From positions 1 through 26,994 of the forward strand of contig CALAMX010000121.1 in assembly GCA_937925755.1 (NCBI GenBank): a stretch of DNA of 26,994 nt, given 5' to 3'. Below the pieces are notes generated by a model. That model was not told where the DNA came from. It was given only the letters and a program-made list of their open reading frames with translations, and searched no databases. This document shows, piece by piece, positions 14,963-24,197 of this stretch (position 1 is its first letter; each line of letters begins with the position of its first letter). The DNA comes from an uncultured Burkholderiales bacterium. GTDB lineage: Bacteria > Pseudomonadota > Gammaproteobacteria > Burkholderiales > Thiobacillaceae. Position numbers and translations under genes: made by a program.

Positions 14963-16195
14963 TCAACGGTTGTGGCGCAAGGCGTCGACGATGTCGAGCC
15001 GCGAGGCACGCCAGGCGGGATAGATACTGGCGATCAGGGTGGTGGAGATGGCCAGCAGCAGGGCATCGCGGGCAATCGCAGGGGTGATCAGGATGCTGGC
15101 GACGAAACCGCGCGACATGCCCGGAGCGGGCGGCATGGGGATACCGATGGCCGAGATCGCACTGGCGAGCAGAAAACCCACACTGATGCCGATCAGCCCA
15201 CCCAGTGCCCCGAGCAGGGTTCCCTCGATCAGGAAGAGGCGCAGGATGTGCTGGCGCCTCAGCCCCAGGGCCATGGCCGTGCCGATCTCACGCGTGCGTT
15301 CCATGACGCTCATCATCATGGTGTTGCTGATGCTCAAGACGATGATCACGGCGATGATCAGCCTGACCACCCCCATCTGTCTGGAAAAGAGGGCGACCGT
15401 CTTGTTGTAGAAATCCGCCAGTTCACTCCAGGGTACGACGGCGTAAGGACGCAAGGCCGGCTCCGCGCGCAGGCGGGCGGTGACCGAGTCGGTCAGCTCG
15501 GTCCTGTGCAGGGAAACCACCCACAGATGCGCGCCCCGCAGGCGCAGCAGCTCACGGGCGGTGGCGAGCGGCACGCGCAGCATGACGTCGTCATAGGCCT
15601 TCAGGTTCGTGGCGGCCAGTCCCCGCACATGGCCCTCCACGGCGTTGATGCCGCCCGTCGCGGTATTGGCCAGGAGCACCACGGTATCGCCGGTCTTGAC
15701 GCCCAGGTTGGCAGCCAGACCGAAACCTAGCAGCATGCCTTTGGGATCCTGGGCTGAGAGTGGCTCGCCGGCGACGATGCTGAGATTGCGGGCATATGGG
15801 TCCTTGGCGGGGTCCACACCCTCGCCGATAAAGGACAGGGTGCTGTCCTCGTGGCTGATGAGGCCGTTGAAGACGATGCGCTGGGCGACGGAACGCACCC
15901 CCGGGGTGCCGGCAAGCACTGCGGGCACCGACGCATCGTCCGGGATCAAAAAGGCAGCGGGGTCGGCCTGGCCTTTCTCGTGATAGCCCGGTCTGGTGAT
16001 TTGGATGTGGCCAAGCTGATTGACGGCCAAGCCCTCGCGGTTGGCCCAGAAGATCCACTCGATGTAACCCGTCGCAAGCATCATGGCGACGACGCCGAAG
16101 CCGATGGCGAGCAGTGCCACGGCACTGCGTCGGCGTTGACGCACGACATTGCGCCATGCCATCCCGAGGTCGGCAAGCCAGACGGAAGGAATCAC
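14963..16195 (-). CDS. FtsX-like ABC transporter permease (first of pair)
   Basis: The 410-residue protein has one N-terminal membrane helix (SAVALLAIGFGVVAMMLATGYI), a periplasmic domain (about 50-270) and three C-terminal helices containing VMERTREIGTAMALGLRR, the FtsX-family core. It is predicted to work with the permease at 13739-14950 and the ATPase at 11233-11988 as a LolCDE-like exporter handing a lipid or lipoprotein to the LolA-like protein. The start is uncertain: GTG at 16193-16195 has no good Shine-Dalgarno, and an ATG 11 codons later (MAWRNVVRQRRR) gives the usual family N-terminus. It follows the second PrsT-like gene on the same strand with a 148-bp gap. Confidence 0.85.
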   Translation of the reverse strand: MIPSVWLADLGMAWRNVVRQRRRSAVALLAIGFGVVAMMLATGYIEWIFWANREGLAVNQLGHIQITRPGYHEKGQADPAAFLIPDDASVPAVLAGTPGVRSVAQRIVFNGLISHEDSTLSFIGEGVDPAKDPYARNLSIVAGEPLSAQDPKGMLLGFGLAANLGVKTGDTVVLLANTATGGINAVEGHVRGLAATNLKAYDDVMLRVPLATARELLRLRGAHLWVVSLHRTELTDSVTARLRAEPALRPYAVVPWSELADFYNKTVALFSRQMGVVRLIIAVIIVLSISNTMMMSVMERTREIGTAMALGLRRQHILRLFLIEGTLLGALGGLIGISVGFLLASAISAIGIPMPPAPGMSRGFVASILITPAIARDALLLAISTTLIASIYPAWRASRLDIVDALRHNR

Positions 16196-16343
16196 TACGG
16201 GTCAGACCGATCGGGTAGATACAGACGGTACATCCCACACTCGATCGCACGCTGACCCACGCCCGAGTGGATGGACGTGGTTTCGCCCGGGATCGTGTAT
16301 GCCATGGCCAAATCGACTGTCACCTGGAAGATCGTCGCTCTGG

Positions 16344-19169
16344 TCAGCGGGCCTGCTTGAGCTGCCGCCACAATGCCTCGGCTTGCTGCCGTTCGGCGAA
16401 CTCGATCTTGCTGTCCAACAGCCCTTCCAGTTTGGCCATCGCCAGGTCGCGTTCCCCAGATCTCGCCAGGGCCGCGGCGTAGTGCCAGAGTATCGGCGCG
16501 GAGTCGGGTACGCGTTTGTGCGCCTTTTCCAACAGGGCCATGCCGCGTTGCACCTGGCCCTGGTTGACCAGGATCCAGCCTAGGGTGTCGAGCGTGGAGG
16601 GATGCTCGGGTGCCAGGGCATGGGCTGCCTCCGCCTGGGGTAGCGCCCGCGGGTCTTTGAGTTCGCCATAGATCCAGGCCAGGTTGTTGGCGGCGACCAG
16701 ATCTTTGGCATTGGCCTTGTAGAGGTGTTCGTAGTGTGTCTGCGCTTCGCGTAGGTTGCCACGCTTGAGCAGGCCGTCGGCAAAGGTGTGGCGGGCGATC
16801 GCGTCATTCGGGCGTTGCGTGAGCCATTGCCGCATGAACGTGTCTGCTTGCTGCACCTGGCCGGCGGCCGTCCAACTGCGATAGGCCAGGCTAGCGATCG
16901 CTCCGCTGTTGCCCAGGTGTGCCGCTTTGGCATAGACCTCGGCGGCGGCGACCGGTTTCTTCGTGTGGGCCAGGATGTCACCCTCCGCTACCCAGCCAAC
17001 CGGCGATTTCGGCGCCTTGTCCTGCAGGGATCGCGCCAGGCGCAAACCCTCCTCGACGCGCCCGACCTCGGCCAGGGTCACTGCCTTGACGGCAAGGATG
17101 TCGGTCGCATCGGGACTGATAGCCAATGCCCTGTCCAGGGACTGCAAAGCGGCCTGGCTCTCGCCTCGGGCGCGTTGGACCTGTGCCAGGCGGAAATGCG
17201 CCAAGGGGTTGTCGGGCGCGGACTTGGCCCACTGCTGGTAGGTGGCCAGGGCGGCATCGCGGTCGTTCTGCATGAGCTGGGCCGCACCCAGGAGGTCATA
17301 AAGACGAGCCTGACCGGTGGCGTCGAGGCCGGCCTTGGCCTCGACCAGGGCCTTGGTGGCAGCTCGGCGCTGCAGCCAATGGGCGGCGAGCAGCTCGTAC
17401 GCGGCCGGGTCCTTGGGGTTGGCCTGTTTTGCGCGGGACAGGTAGTCGAGATAGGCCTTCTCGTCATTCTGTCTGGCCGCCAGCCCGGCCAGGGCGATCA
17501 GGGCCCGGCTGTTGTTGGGTGCCTTGGCCAGGACTGCTTCGAAACGGCCACGAGCGGATCTGATGTCGTTGGCCTGCAAGTCGAGCCGCGCCAGCTCGAT
17601 TGCAGCGGGCAGATAGGCCGGGTCCAGCTCGAGCGCTGCAGTGAGGGCCGTCTTGGCGCCAGCGGTGTCGCGCTTGGCCAGACGCACCTGGGCTAGCAGC
17701 AGGTGGCCGAGCGGGTCGCGCGGCCGCTCCTGGATCAGGCGCTCGGCCGCTGCCAAGGCCTGATCGATTTGGCCGCCCCGTAGGTGGGTAAGCACCAGCA
17801 GGGCGTCGGGACGCCCAGTGGTGGTGTCGACCTCGGCGGCGCGCTCGAGCGCCTCGATCGCCCCACTGCGGTCACCACTTCCCATGCGGCTGCGTGCCAG
17901 CTCGATCAGCAGCTCTGCATTGTCGGGAGCGAGGGCAGTGGCCCGTTCGAGGTGACGCCGGGCGGCAGCGAAGTCACGCTTGCGCAGGGCGATGTCGCCC
18001 TGCAGAACGGCGCCGAGCAGATCTTCATCCCCCAAGCCCGAGATCATGCGCTGCGCCTCGTCCAATTGGCCGCCGCCGAGCATCGCCGCGGCCATGAGTT
18101 TGCGCGCATAGGCATGATCAGGAACCCGCTCTAGAACCTTGCCCAGGTGACCAATGGCCGACTGCCGGTTGCCCAGCGCAAGCTCCACCGCACCGGCCAG
18201 CAACTGGGCCGGCAGCAGAGCCGGCGCCACCTTGAGCACCTCCTGCAGCTTGGCCTTGGCTTCCTCGTGGCGACCGCGGCGGAAATCGACGACGGCCGCC
18301 AGATAGCGGGCCATGGGGTGGTGGGGGGCGAGCTTCTCGGCTTGGGCGATCTGGGCATGGGCCTGGTCGAGTTCGTTGCGCTCGAGGTGCAGCAGGGCGA
18401 TGGCCAGGTGTGCGCCGATCTGCTCGGGGTCGAGTTCGAGCGCCTTGCGATGAGCGGCCAGGGCCGGCTCGGTCTGTTTGTCGAGCCGCAGCAGGTCGCC
18501 CTTCATCATCCAGAGATCCGCCCGTTTGCCATCGGCGGTGATGGCCCGGTCGATGAGGCTCAGGGCTTGGGCGGGCTCGCCATTGGCGAGTGCCATCTGC
18601 GCACGGGTGATCAGGGTCTCGGGGTGATCCGGCAGGCGTGCGTCGGCCTCTTGCAAGGTCTGCTCCGCTGCCGACTTGTCGCCCAGCATGAGCTGGGCAC
18701 GCGCGCGCAGGGCGAGCAGGGGGGCTGCGAGCTCCGGCCGAGCTCCCTCGGGGACGGGGATCTCATCCAGCACGCGCTTGGGCTGATGCTGACCGATCAG
18801 GGCGCGGGCAAGCAAGGCAGGTAGGTCGTCGGCGCGGTGGCCGCCGTCGCGCGCGCGTGTGAGCTCCTTCTCCGCCGCAGCATAGTCTTGGCTGGCGACG
18901 TAGAGCTTGCCAAGCTCGTAGCGTAGCGCCGCATCCTCGGGCGCGAGTTGCAGGGCGTTCTTCAGTTCGATGATGGCGGCCTGGCGGTCGCCGCGAGCGA
19001 TCTGAGAGCGCGCTGCTTCGAGATAGTCCGCGGGGTCTTTCCGGCTGAGGACGTGGTAGGCACCGCCGGCCAGGCCCAGGGCGGCAATGACGGCTGCGGC
19101 GACCAGGGCATGGGTGCGGTTTAGGCGGAGCTTGCGACGGCGGGTACGTTGGGGCCTGGGCGTGTTCAT
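16344..19169 (-). CDS. PrsT-like TPR-repeat protein, inner-membrane anchored
   Basis: The 941-residue protein has a strongly basic N-terminus (RTRRRKLRLNR) and a single membrane helix at about 20-42. Tetratricopeptide repeats then run from about residue 48 to the end, such as IIELKNALQLAPEDAALRYE and VVDFRRGRHEEAKAKL. Repeat pattern and length match the PEP-CTERM TPR family of the lipoprotein at 6628-9399, but there is no lipobox, so it should stay in the inner membrane with the repeats in the periplasm. It lies 49 bp downstream of prsR on the same strand, the usual place of prsT. The pair would put similar TPR scaffolds on both membranes if both are folded as predicted; interaction partners are unknown. 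Confidence 0.85.
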   Translation of the reverse strand: MNTPRPQRTRRRKLRLNRTHALVAAAVIAALGLAGGAYHVLSRKDPADYLEAARSQIARGDRQAAIIELKNALQLAPEDAALRYELGKLYVASQDYAAAEKELTRARDGGHRADDLPALLARALIGQHQPKRVLDEIPVPEGARPELAAPLLALRARAQLMLGDKSAAEQTLQEADARLPDHPETLITRAQMALANGEPAQALSLIDRAITADGKRADLWMMKGDLLRLDKQTEPALAAHRKALELDPEQIGAHLAIALLHLERNELDQAHAQIAQAEKLAPHHPMARYLAAVVDFRRGRHEEAKAKLQEVLKVAPALLPAQLLAGAVELALGNRQSAIGHLGKVLERVPDHAYARKLMAAAMLGGGQLDEAQRMISGLGDEDLLGAVLQGDIALRKRDFAAARRHLERATALAPDNAELLIELARSRMGSGDRSGAIEALERAAEVDTTTGRPDALLVLTHLRGGQIDQALAAAERLIQERPRDPLGHLLLAQVRLAKRDTAGAKTALTAALELDPAYLPAAIELARLDLQANDIRSARGRFEAVLAKAPNNSRALIALAGLAARQNDEKAYLDYLSRAKQANPKDPAAYELLAAHWLQRRAATKALVEAKAGLDATGQARLYDLLGAAQLMQNDRDAALATYQQWAKSAPDNPLAHFRLAQVQRARGESQAALQSLDRALAISPDATDILAVKAVTLAEVGRVEEGLRLARSLQDKAPKSPVGWVAEGDILAHTKKPVAAAEVYAKAAHLGNSGAIASLAYRSWTAAGQVQQADTFMRQWLTQRPNDAIARHTFADGLLKRGNLREAQTHYEHLYKANAKDLVAANNLAWIYGELKDPRALPQAEAAHALAPEHPSTLDTLGWILVNQGQVQRGMALLEKAHKRVPDSAPILWHYAAALARSGERDLAMAKLEGLLDSKIEFAERQQAEALWRQLKQAR

Positions 19170-19218
19170 GGTTCTCTCGATAGAGGGATGTCGGCGTAAG
19201 ATTGCCGCATGGTCGATA

Positions 19219-20568
19219 TCACTTGAGCCCGAACCGCCCCATCAGGTCATAGAGGGTGGGGCGCGAGACACCCAGCAGCTCCGCTGCCTGGGCCACGTTG
19301 CCGTTGGCGCGGGCCAGCGCCTTGATGACGGCGTTGCGCTCGGCCTCGTCACGCACGTGGCGCAGATTGAGGGTTTCCTCATGCACGGCGGCCGCGGGCA
19401 GGCCTAGATCGGCCAGACCGATCTGGCTGCCCTCGGCCATGATCACGGCACGCTTGATGGTATTCTCGATCTCGCGCACGTTGCCCGGCCAGGTGTGGGC
19501 CTCGATGGCGGCCAGCGCCTCGGCGGTGAAGCCGCGGAGTCCCCGGTTGTTGAGCTGCGCATATTTCTCCATGAAGGCGTGGGCAAGCAGGCTCTTGTCG
19601 CCCTGCCGCTCGCGCAGGGGCGGGATGTGCACGCTGATCTCGGACAGCCGGTAGTAGAGGTCCTGGCGGAACAGACCGCTGGCGATGCGCGCCTGAAGGT
19701 CTTGGTGGGTGGCAGCCACCACGCGTACATCCACGGGGATTTCGCCGCGGCCGCCCAGGCGTTCGATGACCCGCTCCTGCAGGAATCTGAGCAACTTGGA
19801 CTGCAGCGCGAGCGGCAGGTCGCCGATCTCGTCGAGGAAGAGGGTGCCCTTGTGCGCGTACTCGATCTTGCCGATGGTCTGTTTGGTCGCGCCGGTGAAG
19901 GCGCCCTTCTCATAGCCGAAGAGCTCGCTCTCCAGCAGGGTCTCGGGGATGGCAGCGCAGTTGATGGCGACGAAGCGTTCCTTGGCGCGGGGAGAGAGGG
20001 CGTGCAGGCCGCGTGCGAGGAGCTCCTTGCCAGTACCGGACTCGCCCAGGAGCAGCACGGTGACATCGCTTGCGGCGACCTTTTCGATGGTGCGGCAGAC
20101 CTTGAGCATCTCGGGGTCGCCGGTGATGAGCCCCGCGAGCGGTTCGGCCCGCTGCGCCAGGATCAGTCGCCGATTCTCCTGCTCCAGATCGGCCACGCGC
20201 AGGGCCCGGTCGATGATGATCCGCAGGATCTGCTCATCGAAAGGTTTCTGATAGAAGTCGAAGGCCCCTTGGCGGATGGCCTGCACGGCGTTGGCGCGAT
20301 CCTGGTTGCCGGTGACGACGATAACCTTGGTGGCCGGGGCGAGGACGAGGATCTGCTGCAGCGCCGCCAGCCCCTCGGTGGCGCCATCCGGGTCGGGCGG
20401 CAGGCCCAGGTCGAGCAGGACCACAGTGGGCTCGTGGCGGCGCAAGAGGCTGAGCGCGGTCTCGCGGTCGGCGGCAGTGAGCACCTCGAAGCCGTCGAGG
20501 CTCCACTTGATCTGCTTCTGCAGCCCTACGTCGTCCTCGACCAGGAGGATCTTCGCCTGCGCGCTCAT
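19219..20568 (-). CDS. prsR: PrsR: PEP-CTERM-box response regulator, sigma-54 activator
   Basis: The 449-residue protein has three domains. The receiver domain has acidic residues at 11-13, phospho-acceptor Asp53 in LLDLGLP, and Lys108 in YQKPFDE. The AAA+ sigma-54-interaction domain has Walker A GESGTGK at 175-181, GAFTGA at 222-227 (the loop that contacts sigma-54) and Walker B GTLFLDE at 241-247. A Fis-type helix-turn-helix (NVAQAAELLGVSRPTLYDLM) begins at 424. All key residues are intact. It matches the PrsR family, the partner of PrsK. It should bind enhancers and activate -24/-12 promoters such as the one upstream of the PEP-CTERM gene. Its start overlaps the prsK stop by ATGA, giving tight coupling. 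Confidence 0.93.
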   Translation of the reverse strand: MSAQAKILLVEDDVGLQKQIKWSLDGFEVLTAADRETALSLLRRHEPTVVLLDLGLPPDPDGATEGLAALQQILVLAPATKVIVVTGNQDRANAVQAIRQGAFDFYQKPFDEQILRIIIDRALRVADLEQENRRLILAQRAEPLAGLITGDPEMLKVCRTIEKVAASDVTVLLLGESGTGKELLARGLHALSPRAKERFVAINCAAIPETLLESELFGYEKGAFTGATKQTIGKIEYAHKGTLFLDEIGDLPLALQSKLLRFLQERVIERLGGRGEIPVDVRVVAATHQDLQARIASGLFRQDLYYRLSEISVHIPPLRERQGDKSLLAHAFMEKYAQLNNRGLRGFTAEALAAIEAHTWPGNVREIENTIKRAVIMAEGSQIGLADLGLPAAAVHEETLNLRHVRDEAERNAVIKALARANGNVAQAAELLGVSRPTLYDLMGRFGLK

Positions 20569-22634
20569 ACTGCCTGCCCGCTTTCCATGGGTGTCGCTTC
20601 AGCCACCAGCGGCAGGCGTACCGCGAACCGGGAACCCCGGCCGGGCGCGCTGTCCACGCTGATGTCGCCGCCCAGTTCCTCGATATACATCTTGCATTCG
20701 TAGGTGCCTACACCCATGCCCGTGCCCTTGGTGGAGACGAAGGGCTTGAACAGCCGATCGCGGATGAAGGCGGCGTCCATGCCCACGCCCGTGTCTTCTA
20801 CCAGGATGTGGGCGTACCCCCCTTCGCGCCACAGTTTAACACCCACGCGGCCGGTGTAAGGGGTGGCCTCGATGGCGTTCTGCACCAGGTGTCCCAGGAC
20901 ACGGGCGAGTCTTTCCTTGTCCGCCTGCACCCGCAGGTCATGATCGACCACCTCCAGCACGGGCTTTAGGCTATAGCCCTTTTTGCTCTCGATCACCTCC
21001 TGCAGCAGGACCGCGAGTGCCACCTCGCCGTTACTCGCCGTCTCCTTGCGTTCGGCCAGCTTGGCCAGCATGCGGTTCATGCGTGCCACCGCGCTCTCAA
21101 TGGTGGCGAGCATGTCCTCCTGGAACTCGGGGTTGTGCTTGTGCCGTTGGGCGTTGGCCAGCAGCAGGGACAGCTGCGCCACCAAGTTCTTGATGTCGTG
21201 CACGACGAAGGCCGTGGCACGGTTGAAGGACTCGAACTGACGGGCCACCGTGAGCGCTTCGGCGGCCTGGAGCTGGGCCAGGTTGGTGGCGGCCTGGCGC
21301 GCCGCGGTCTTGAGCAGGTCGCTAACCTCCCAATCGAAGTGCAGCTTGCCGAGTGAGTGTTGCAGGACCATGAAGCCGAGCAGACGGTCGTGCCAGAGCA
21401 TGGGGATCAGCAGCCAGGCGCGCGGGTTGCCCACGATCCAGTCTGGCAGGTCGACATCCAGGCTGTTGGGGTCGGCGCGGACGTCGTCCAGATTGATCAC
21501 CCACTGGCGCGCTTCGAGAAAGCGTACTAGCGGGGCATCGGCCGGAAGGCTGCCGCTGAGGTCCGACCAGTTCCAGTAGGCGGCCCGGTGAAAGGCACCA
21601 TCCTCTTTGCGTAACCACAACACCCCAGCTGGGCTGTCGACCAGGTGTGCGATCGCCTCGATCGAGCGCTCGCACACCTGCTGGCCGGGCTCCCCGCTGG
21701 TGAGCAGCCGGGTGAAGCGCAGCCACTCCTCGCGGTAGTCGTAGCGGTAGCGGAAAAAGTGCTTGGACAGGAAGACCTTCAGCCGCGCCCGCACCGAACC
21801 GGAGAACACCACTACCAGCAGCAGCACGCCGGCGCCGAACAGGAAGACGTATTGCAGCAGCGCGCCCCACGCGCCGCCGTAGAGGCGGATGTAATAGCCG
21901 GCGGCGGCCATCGCCAGCAGATAGACGCCGGTCCCCACCAGGGTGACGGTGTGGAACACCATGCGGTGCGAGATGGCCACCGGCAGGAACTGGGTGAGAC
22001 GGTTGTAGGACAGCCAGATCAAGGGGGCCAGCAGGGCGTTGACCACGCCGCGCGCCGTCCACACCTCGGGCGAGAGCTGGCGAAAGAGCATGCCCTCGGA
22101 ATAGAGGTAGAAGTCGTAGGCGAACATGCCGCCCAGGGCGAGGCAGAGGAATTTGATGCCCCAGCGGTCCTGGGTGCGAGCATTACGGTAGAACTGCTCC
22201 ACCAGCACCATGCCGGCCACTGCAAGCAGGGCGGGCAGCACGGTGAAGCCCGCATACGTCAGCGTGGGGTTGGGCCAGAACAGGTGGAGGCCTTGCATGA
22301 CCAGGGCCGAGGCGAGCAACAGCATGACGCCGCGGATGATCTGCGTAAGCCAGGGCGAGAGCGCCGTATCGGGCTTGAGCTGGCGCAGGCTGAGGACGAG
22401 GAACCTGAGCCAGGCGGCGTTGCGGGCCAGTTCCAGTAAGGCGACGATCTCACCGCCAGCAGCGAGGGCGCTTTGCGCGCTCGCCGCAAGGAGCCAGGCG
22501 GTGGAGACGGCGGCGGGCAGGGCGAGCGGCGGCGCCTCGCGGCGGTGCCTGCCATGACGCCAGAAAAGCCCCGCCAGGACGCCGAAGGCCAGCGCCCCTA
22601 GGCCATGACTGACCACCGCGGCGTTGAGCATCAC
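20565..22634 (-). CDS. prsK: PrsK: PEP-CTERM system sensor histidine kinase
   Basis: The 689-residue protein has an N-terminal region of about eight to nine hydrophobic helices (about 5-275), a GAF-like domain (about 310-455), a dimerisation/phospho-acceptor segment with HDIKN (His479), and a HATPase domain with N (LVQNAIEAT), G1 (VEDTGVGMD) and G2 (GTGMGVGTY) boxes. This is the PrsK architecture, the kinase companion of PrsR. The signal it senses is unknown; the membrane region suggests an envelope or lipid cue. GTG at 22632-22634 and ATG at 22629-22631 are both possible starts. The sugar transferase stop lies one base before the GTG, so the three genes form one transcript. Confidence 0.92.
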   Translation of the reverse strand: MMLNAAVVSHGLGALAFGVLAGLFWRHGRHRREAPPLALPAAVSTAWLLAASAQSALAAGGEIVALLELARNAAWLRFLVLSLRQLKPDTALSPWLTQIIRGVMLLLASALVMQGLHLFWPNPTLTYAGFTVLPALLAVAGMVLVEQFYRNARTQDRWGIKFLCLALGGMFAYDFYLYSEGMLFRQLSPEVWTARGVVNALLAPLIWLSYNRLTQFLPVAISHRMVFHTVTLVGTGVYLLAMAAAGYYIRLYGGAWGALLQYVFLFGAGVLLLVVVFSGSVRARLKVFLSKHFFRYRYDYREEWLRFTRLLTSGEPGQQVCERSIEAIAHLVDSPAGVLWLRKEDGAFHRAAYWNWSDLSGSLPADAPLVRFLEARQWVINLDDVRADPNSLDVDLPDWIVGNPRAWLLIPMLWHDRLLGFMVLQHSLGKLHFDWEVSDLLKTAARQAATNLAQLQAAEALTVARQFESFNRATAFVVHDIKNLVAQLSLLLANAQRHKHNPEFQEDMLATIESAVARMNRMLAKLAERKETASNGEVALAVLLQEVIESKKGYSLKPVLEVVDHDLRVQADKERLARVLGHLVQNAIEATPYTGRVGVKLWREGGYAHILVEDTGVGMDAAFIRDRLFKPFVSTKGTGMGVGTYECKMYIEELGGDISVDSAPGRGSRFAVRLPLVAEATPMESGQAV

Positions 22635-22635
22635 C

Positions 22636-24027
22636 CTAGCGCGCGCCTTTGCCCAGGATCACCACCTGTACGGTCAGAAGCAGGATCATGAGGTCTAGGA
22701 ATAGGCTGTGGTTCTTGACGTAGTACAGGTCGTACTGCAGCTTGCCCATGGCGTCCTCGACGCTGGCGCCGTAGGGAAAGCGCACCTGGGCCCAGCCGGT
22801 GATGCCCGGTTTGAGGCTGTGGCGGGCATTGTAATAAGGGATCTGGGCGGTCAGCTCTTGGACGAAATAGGGCCGCTCCGGCCGCGGGCCGACGAAACTC
22901 ATCTGGCCCAGGAAGACGTTGATCAACTGCGGCAGCTCGTCGATGCGTAGCCGGCGGATGATGCGCCCCACCCGCGTGGTGCGGTCGTCATTCTGCCGCG
23001 CCCATTGCGGCAGGCCATCCTTTTCGGCGTCGGTGTACATACTGCGGAATTTGTAAATGGTGAAAGGCTTGCCGAACTGGCCGACCCGCTCCTGGGTGTA
23101 AAAGACCGGCCCCCTGCTCTCCAGCTTGATGGCCAGCGCGGTGATGATCATGATGGGCAGAGAGACGATCAACAAAGCGGCGCTCACCGTCAGGTCGAAC
23201 ACCCGCTTGACGAGGTCGCGCGCAGCACCGCTGTCGAAACCTTCGGCGAAGATGAACCAACTGGCATTGACCGATTCGAGGGGGACGATCCCGGTCTGGC
23301 GCTCGAAAAAGGCGGGCAGGTCGATGATGTGCACCCCGGATAGCCTGCACTCCAGCAGCTCGGCGATAGGCAGTGCGCCGCCCCGCCGTTCGCGGACCGC
23401 GACGACGATCTCGTCGATGCCATGGCGCTCGACGATGTCGATAAGACTGCCGGATTCGTCCAGGATACGAGCGTGCGGGACGTAGTGGTGCACACCGCCC
23501 AGCGGCAGGTAGCCGACGATGTTCAGTCCCTGGGCCTGGCCGCCGGCGATCATCTCCTCGATCTTGGCCGCCCGGCTACCGGTACCCAAGACCAGCACCC
23601 GCTTCTTGAACGTGCCGGCGCTGTCCCACTGCAGGAAGGCAAGCCGTGTGGCGAGCACCCCCAGGCCGGAGATGGCGATGACGGCCAGCAGCTCCTGATC
23701 ATGGGCAAAGAGGTCGGGGAACAGACGCGCTCCCCCCGCCAACAGTATCATGCAAACGGCAAAGCCGCCCGCCACGCGCAGCAGCAGACTGCGCACCCCT
23801 TTGGTCCATTCCCAATCGTAGAGGCCGAACAACGAAATCACCAGGACCATCAGGAAAGCAAACAGCCAGGGCCGCAGCGCGCTGGCCAGAGAGGGCACGG
23901 CGCCGGAAGCCAGCCGGTCGTCGAAATGGCTGGCCGCATACTGGCTGGCAAAAAAGAATAACCCGAACTCCAGCACGACCAGGAGCAGCATGCTCAACGG
24001 CACGTAGTGACGGAAGAACCGGATCAT
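22636..24027 (-). CDS. EpsB-like polyprenyl glycosylphosphotransferase (PEP-CTERM-associated sugar transferase)
   Basis: The 463-residue protein has four to five N-terminal membrane helices (about 10-125), a nucleotide-binding-like segment (KRVLVLGTGSRAAKI from 142), one more helix near 280-300, and a C-terminal bacterial sugar transferase domain with GPVFYTQERVG and YKFRSM. Such enzymes transfer a sugar-1-phosphate onto undecaprenyl phosphate, the first step of exopolysaccharide repeat-unit assembly at the inner membrane. The fit is to the PEP-CTERM-associated EpsB group. ATG 24027 was chosen because the family N-terminus MIRFFRHYVP starts there; GGGAG is about 13 bases upstream, and a TTG one codon earlier is an alternative. 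No other exopolysaccharide genes are in the window. Confidence 0.85.
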   Translation of the reverse strand: MIRFFRHYVPLSMLLLVVLEFGLFFFASQYAASHFDDRLASGAVPSLASALRPWLFAFLMVLVISLFGLYDWEWTKGVRSLLLRVAGGFAVCMILLAGGARLFPDLFAHDQELLAVIAISGLGVLATRLAFLQWDSAGTFKKRVLVLGTGSRAAKIEEMIAGGQAQGLNIVGYLPLGGVHHYVPHARILDESGSLIDIVERHGIDEIVVAVRERRGGALPIAELLECRLSGVHIIDLPAFFERQTGIVPLESVNASWFIFAEGFDSGAARDLVKRVFDLTVSAALLIVSLPIMIITALAIKLESRGPVFYTQERVGQFGKPFTIYKFRSMYTDAEKDGLPQWARQNDDRTTRVGRIIRRLRIDELPQLINVFLGQMSFVGPRPERPYFVQELTAQIPYYNARHSLKPGITGWAQVRFPYGASVEDAMGKLQYDLYYVKNHSLFLDLMILLLTVQVVILGKGAR

Positions 24028-24197
24028 CAACGCGTATGCACTCCCTATTGAATGTGGCGCTGCCGTGGCGGGCACATCGGCTTGGGCGACCGCCTGGCCG
24101 GCAGGCTGACCAGGGTGAACTATATCCCGGTCGAGCGACACTTTATCGACAGCCGCGAACGTCGGCTTGAGCCGGCAGGGATACCGGATGCGAGGGG

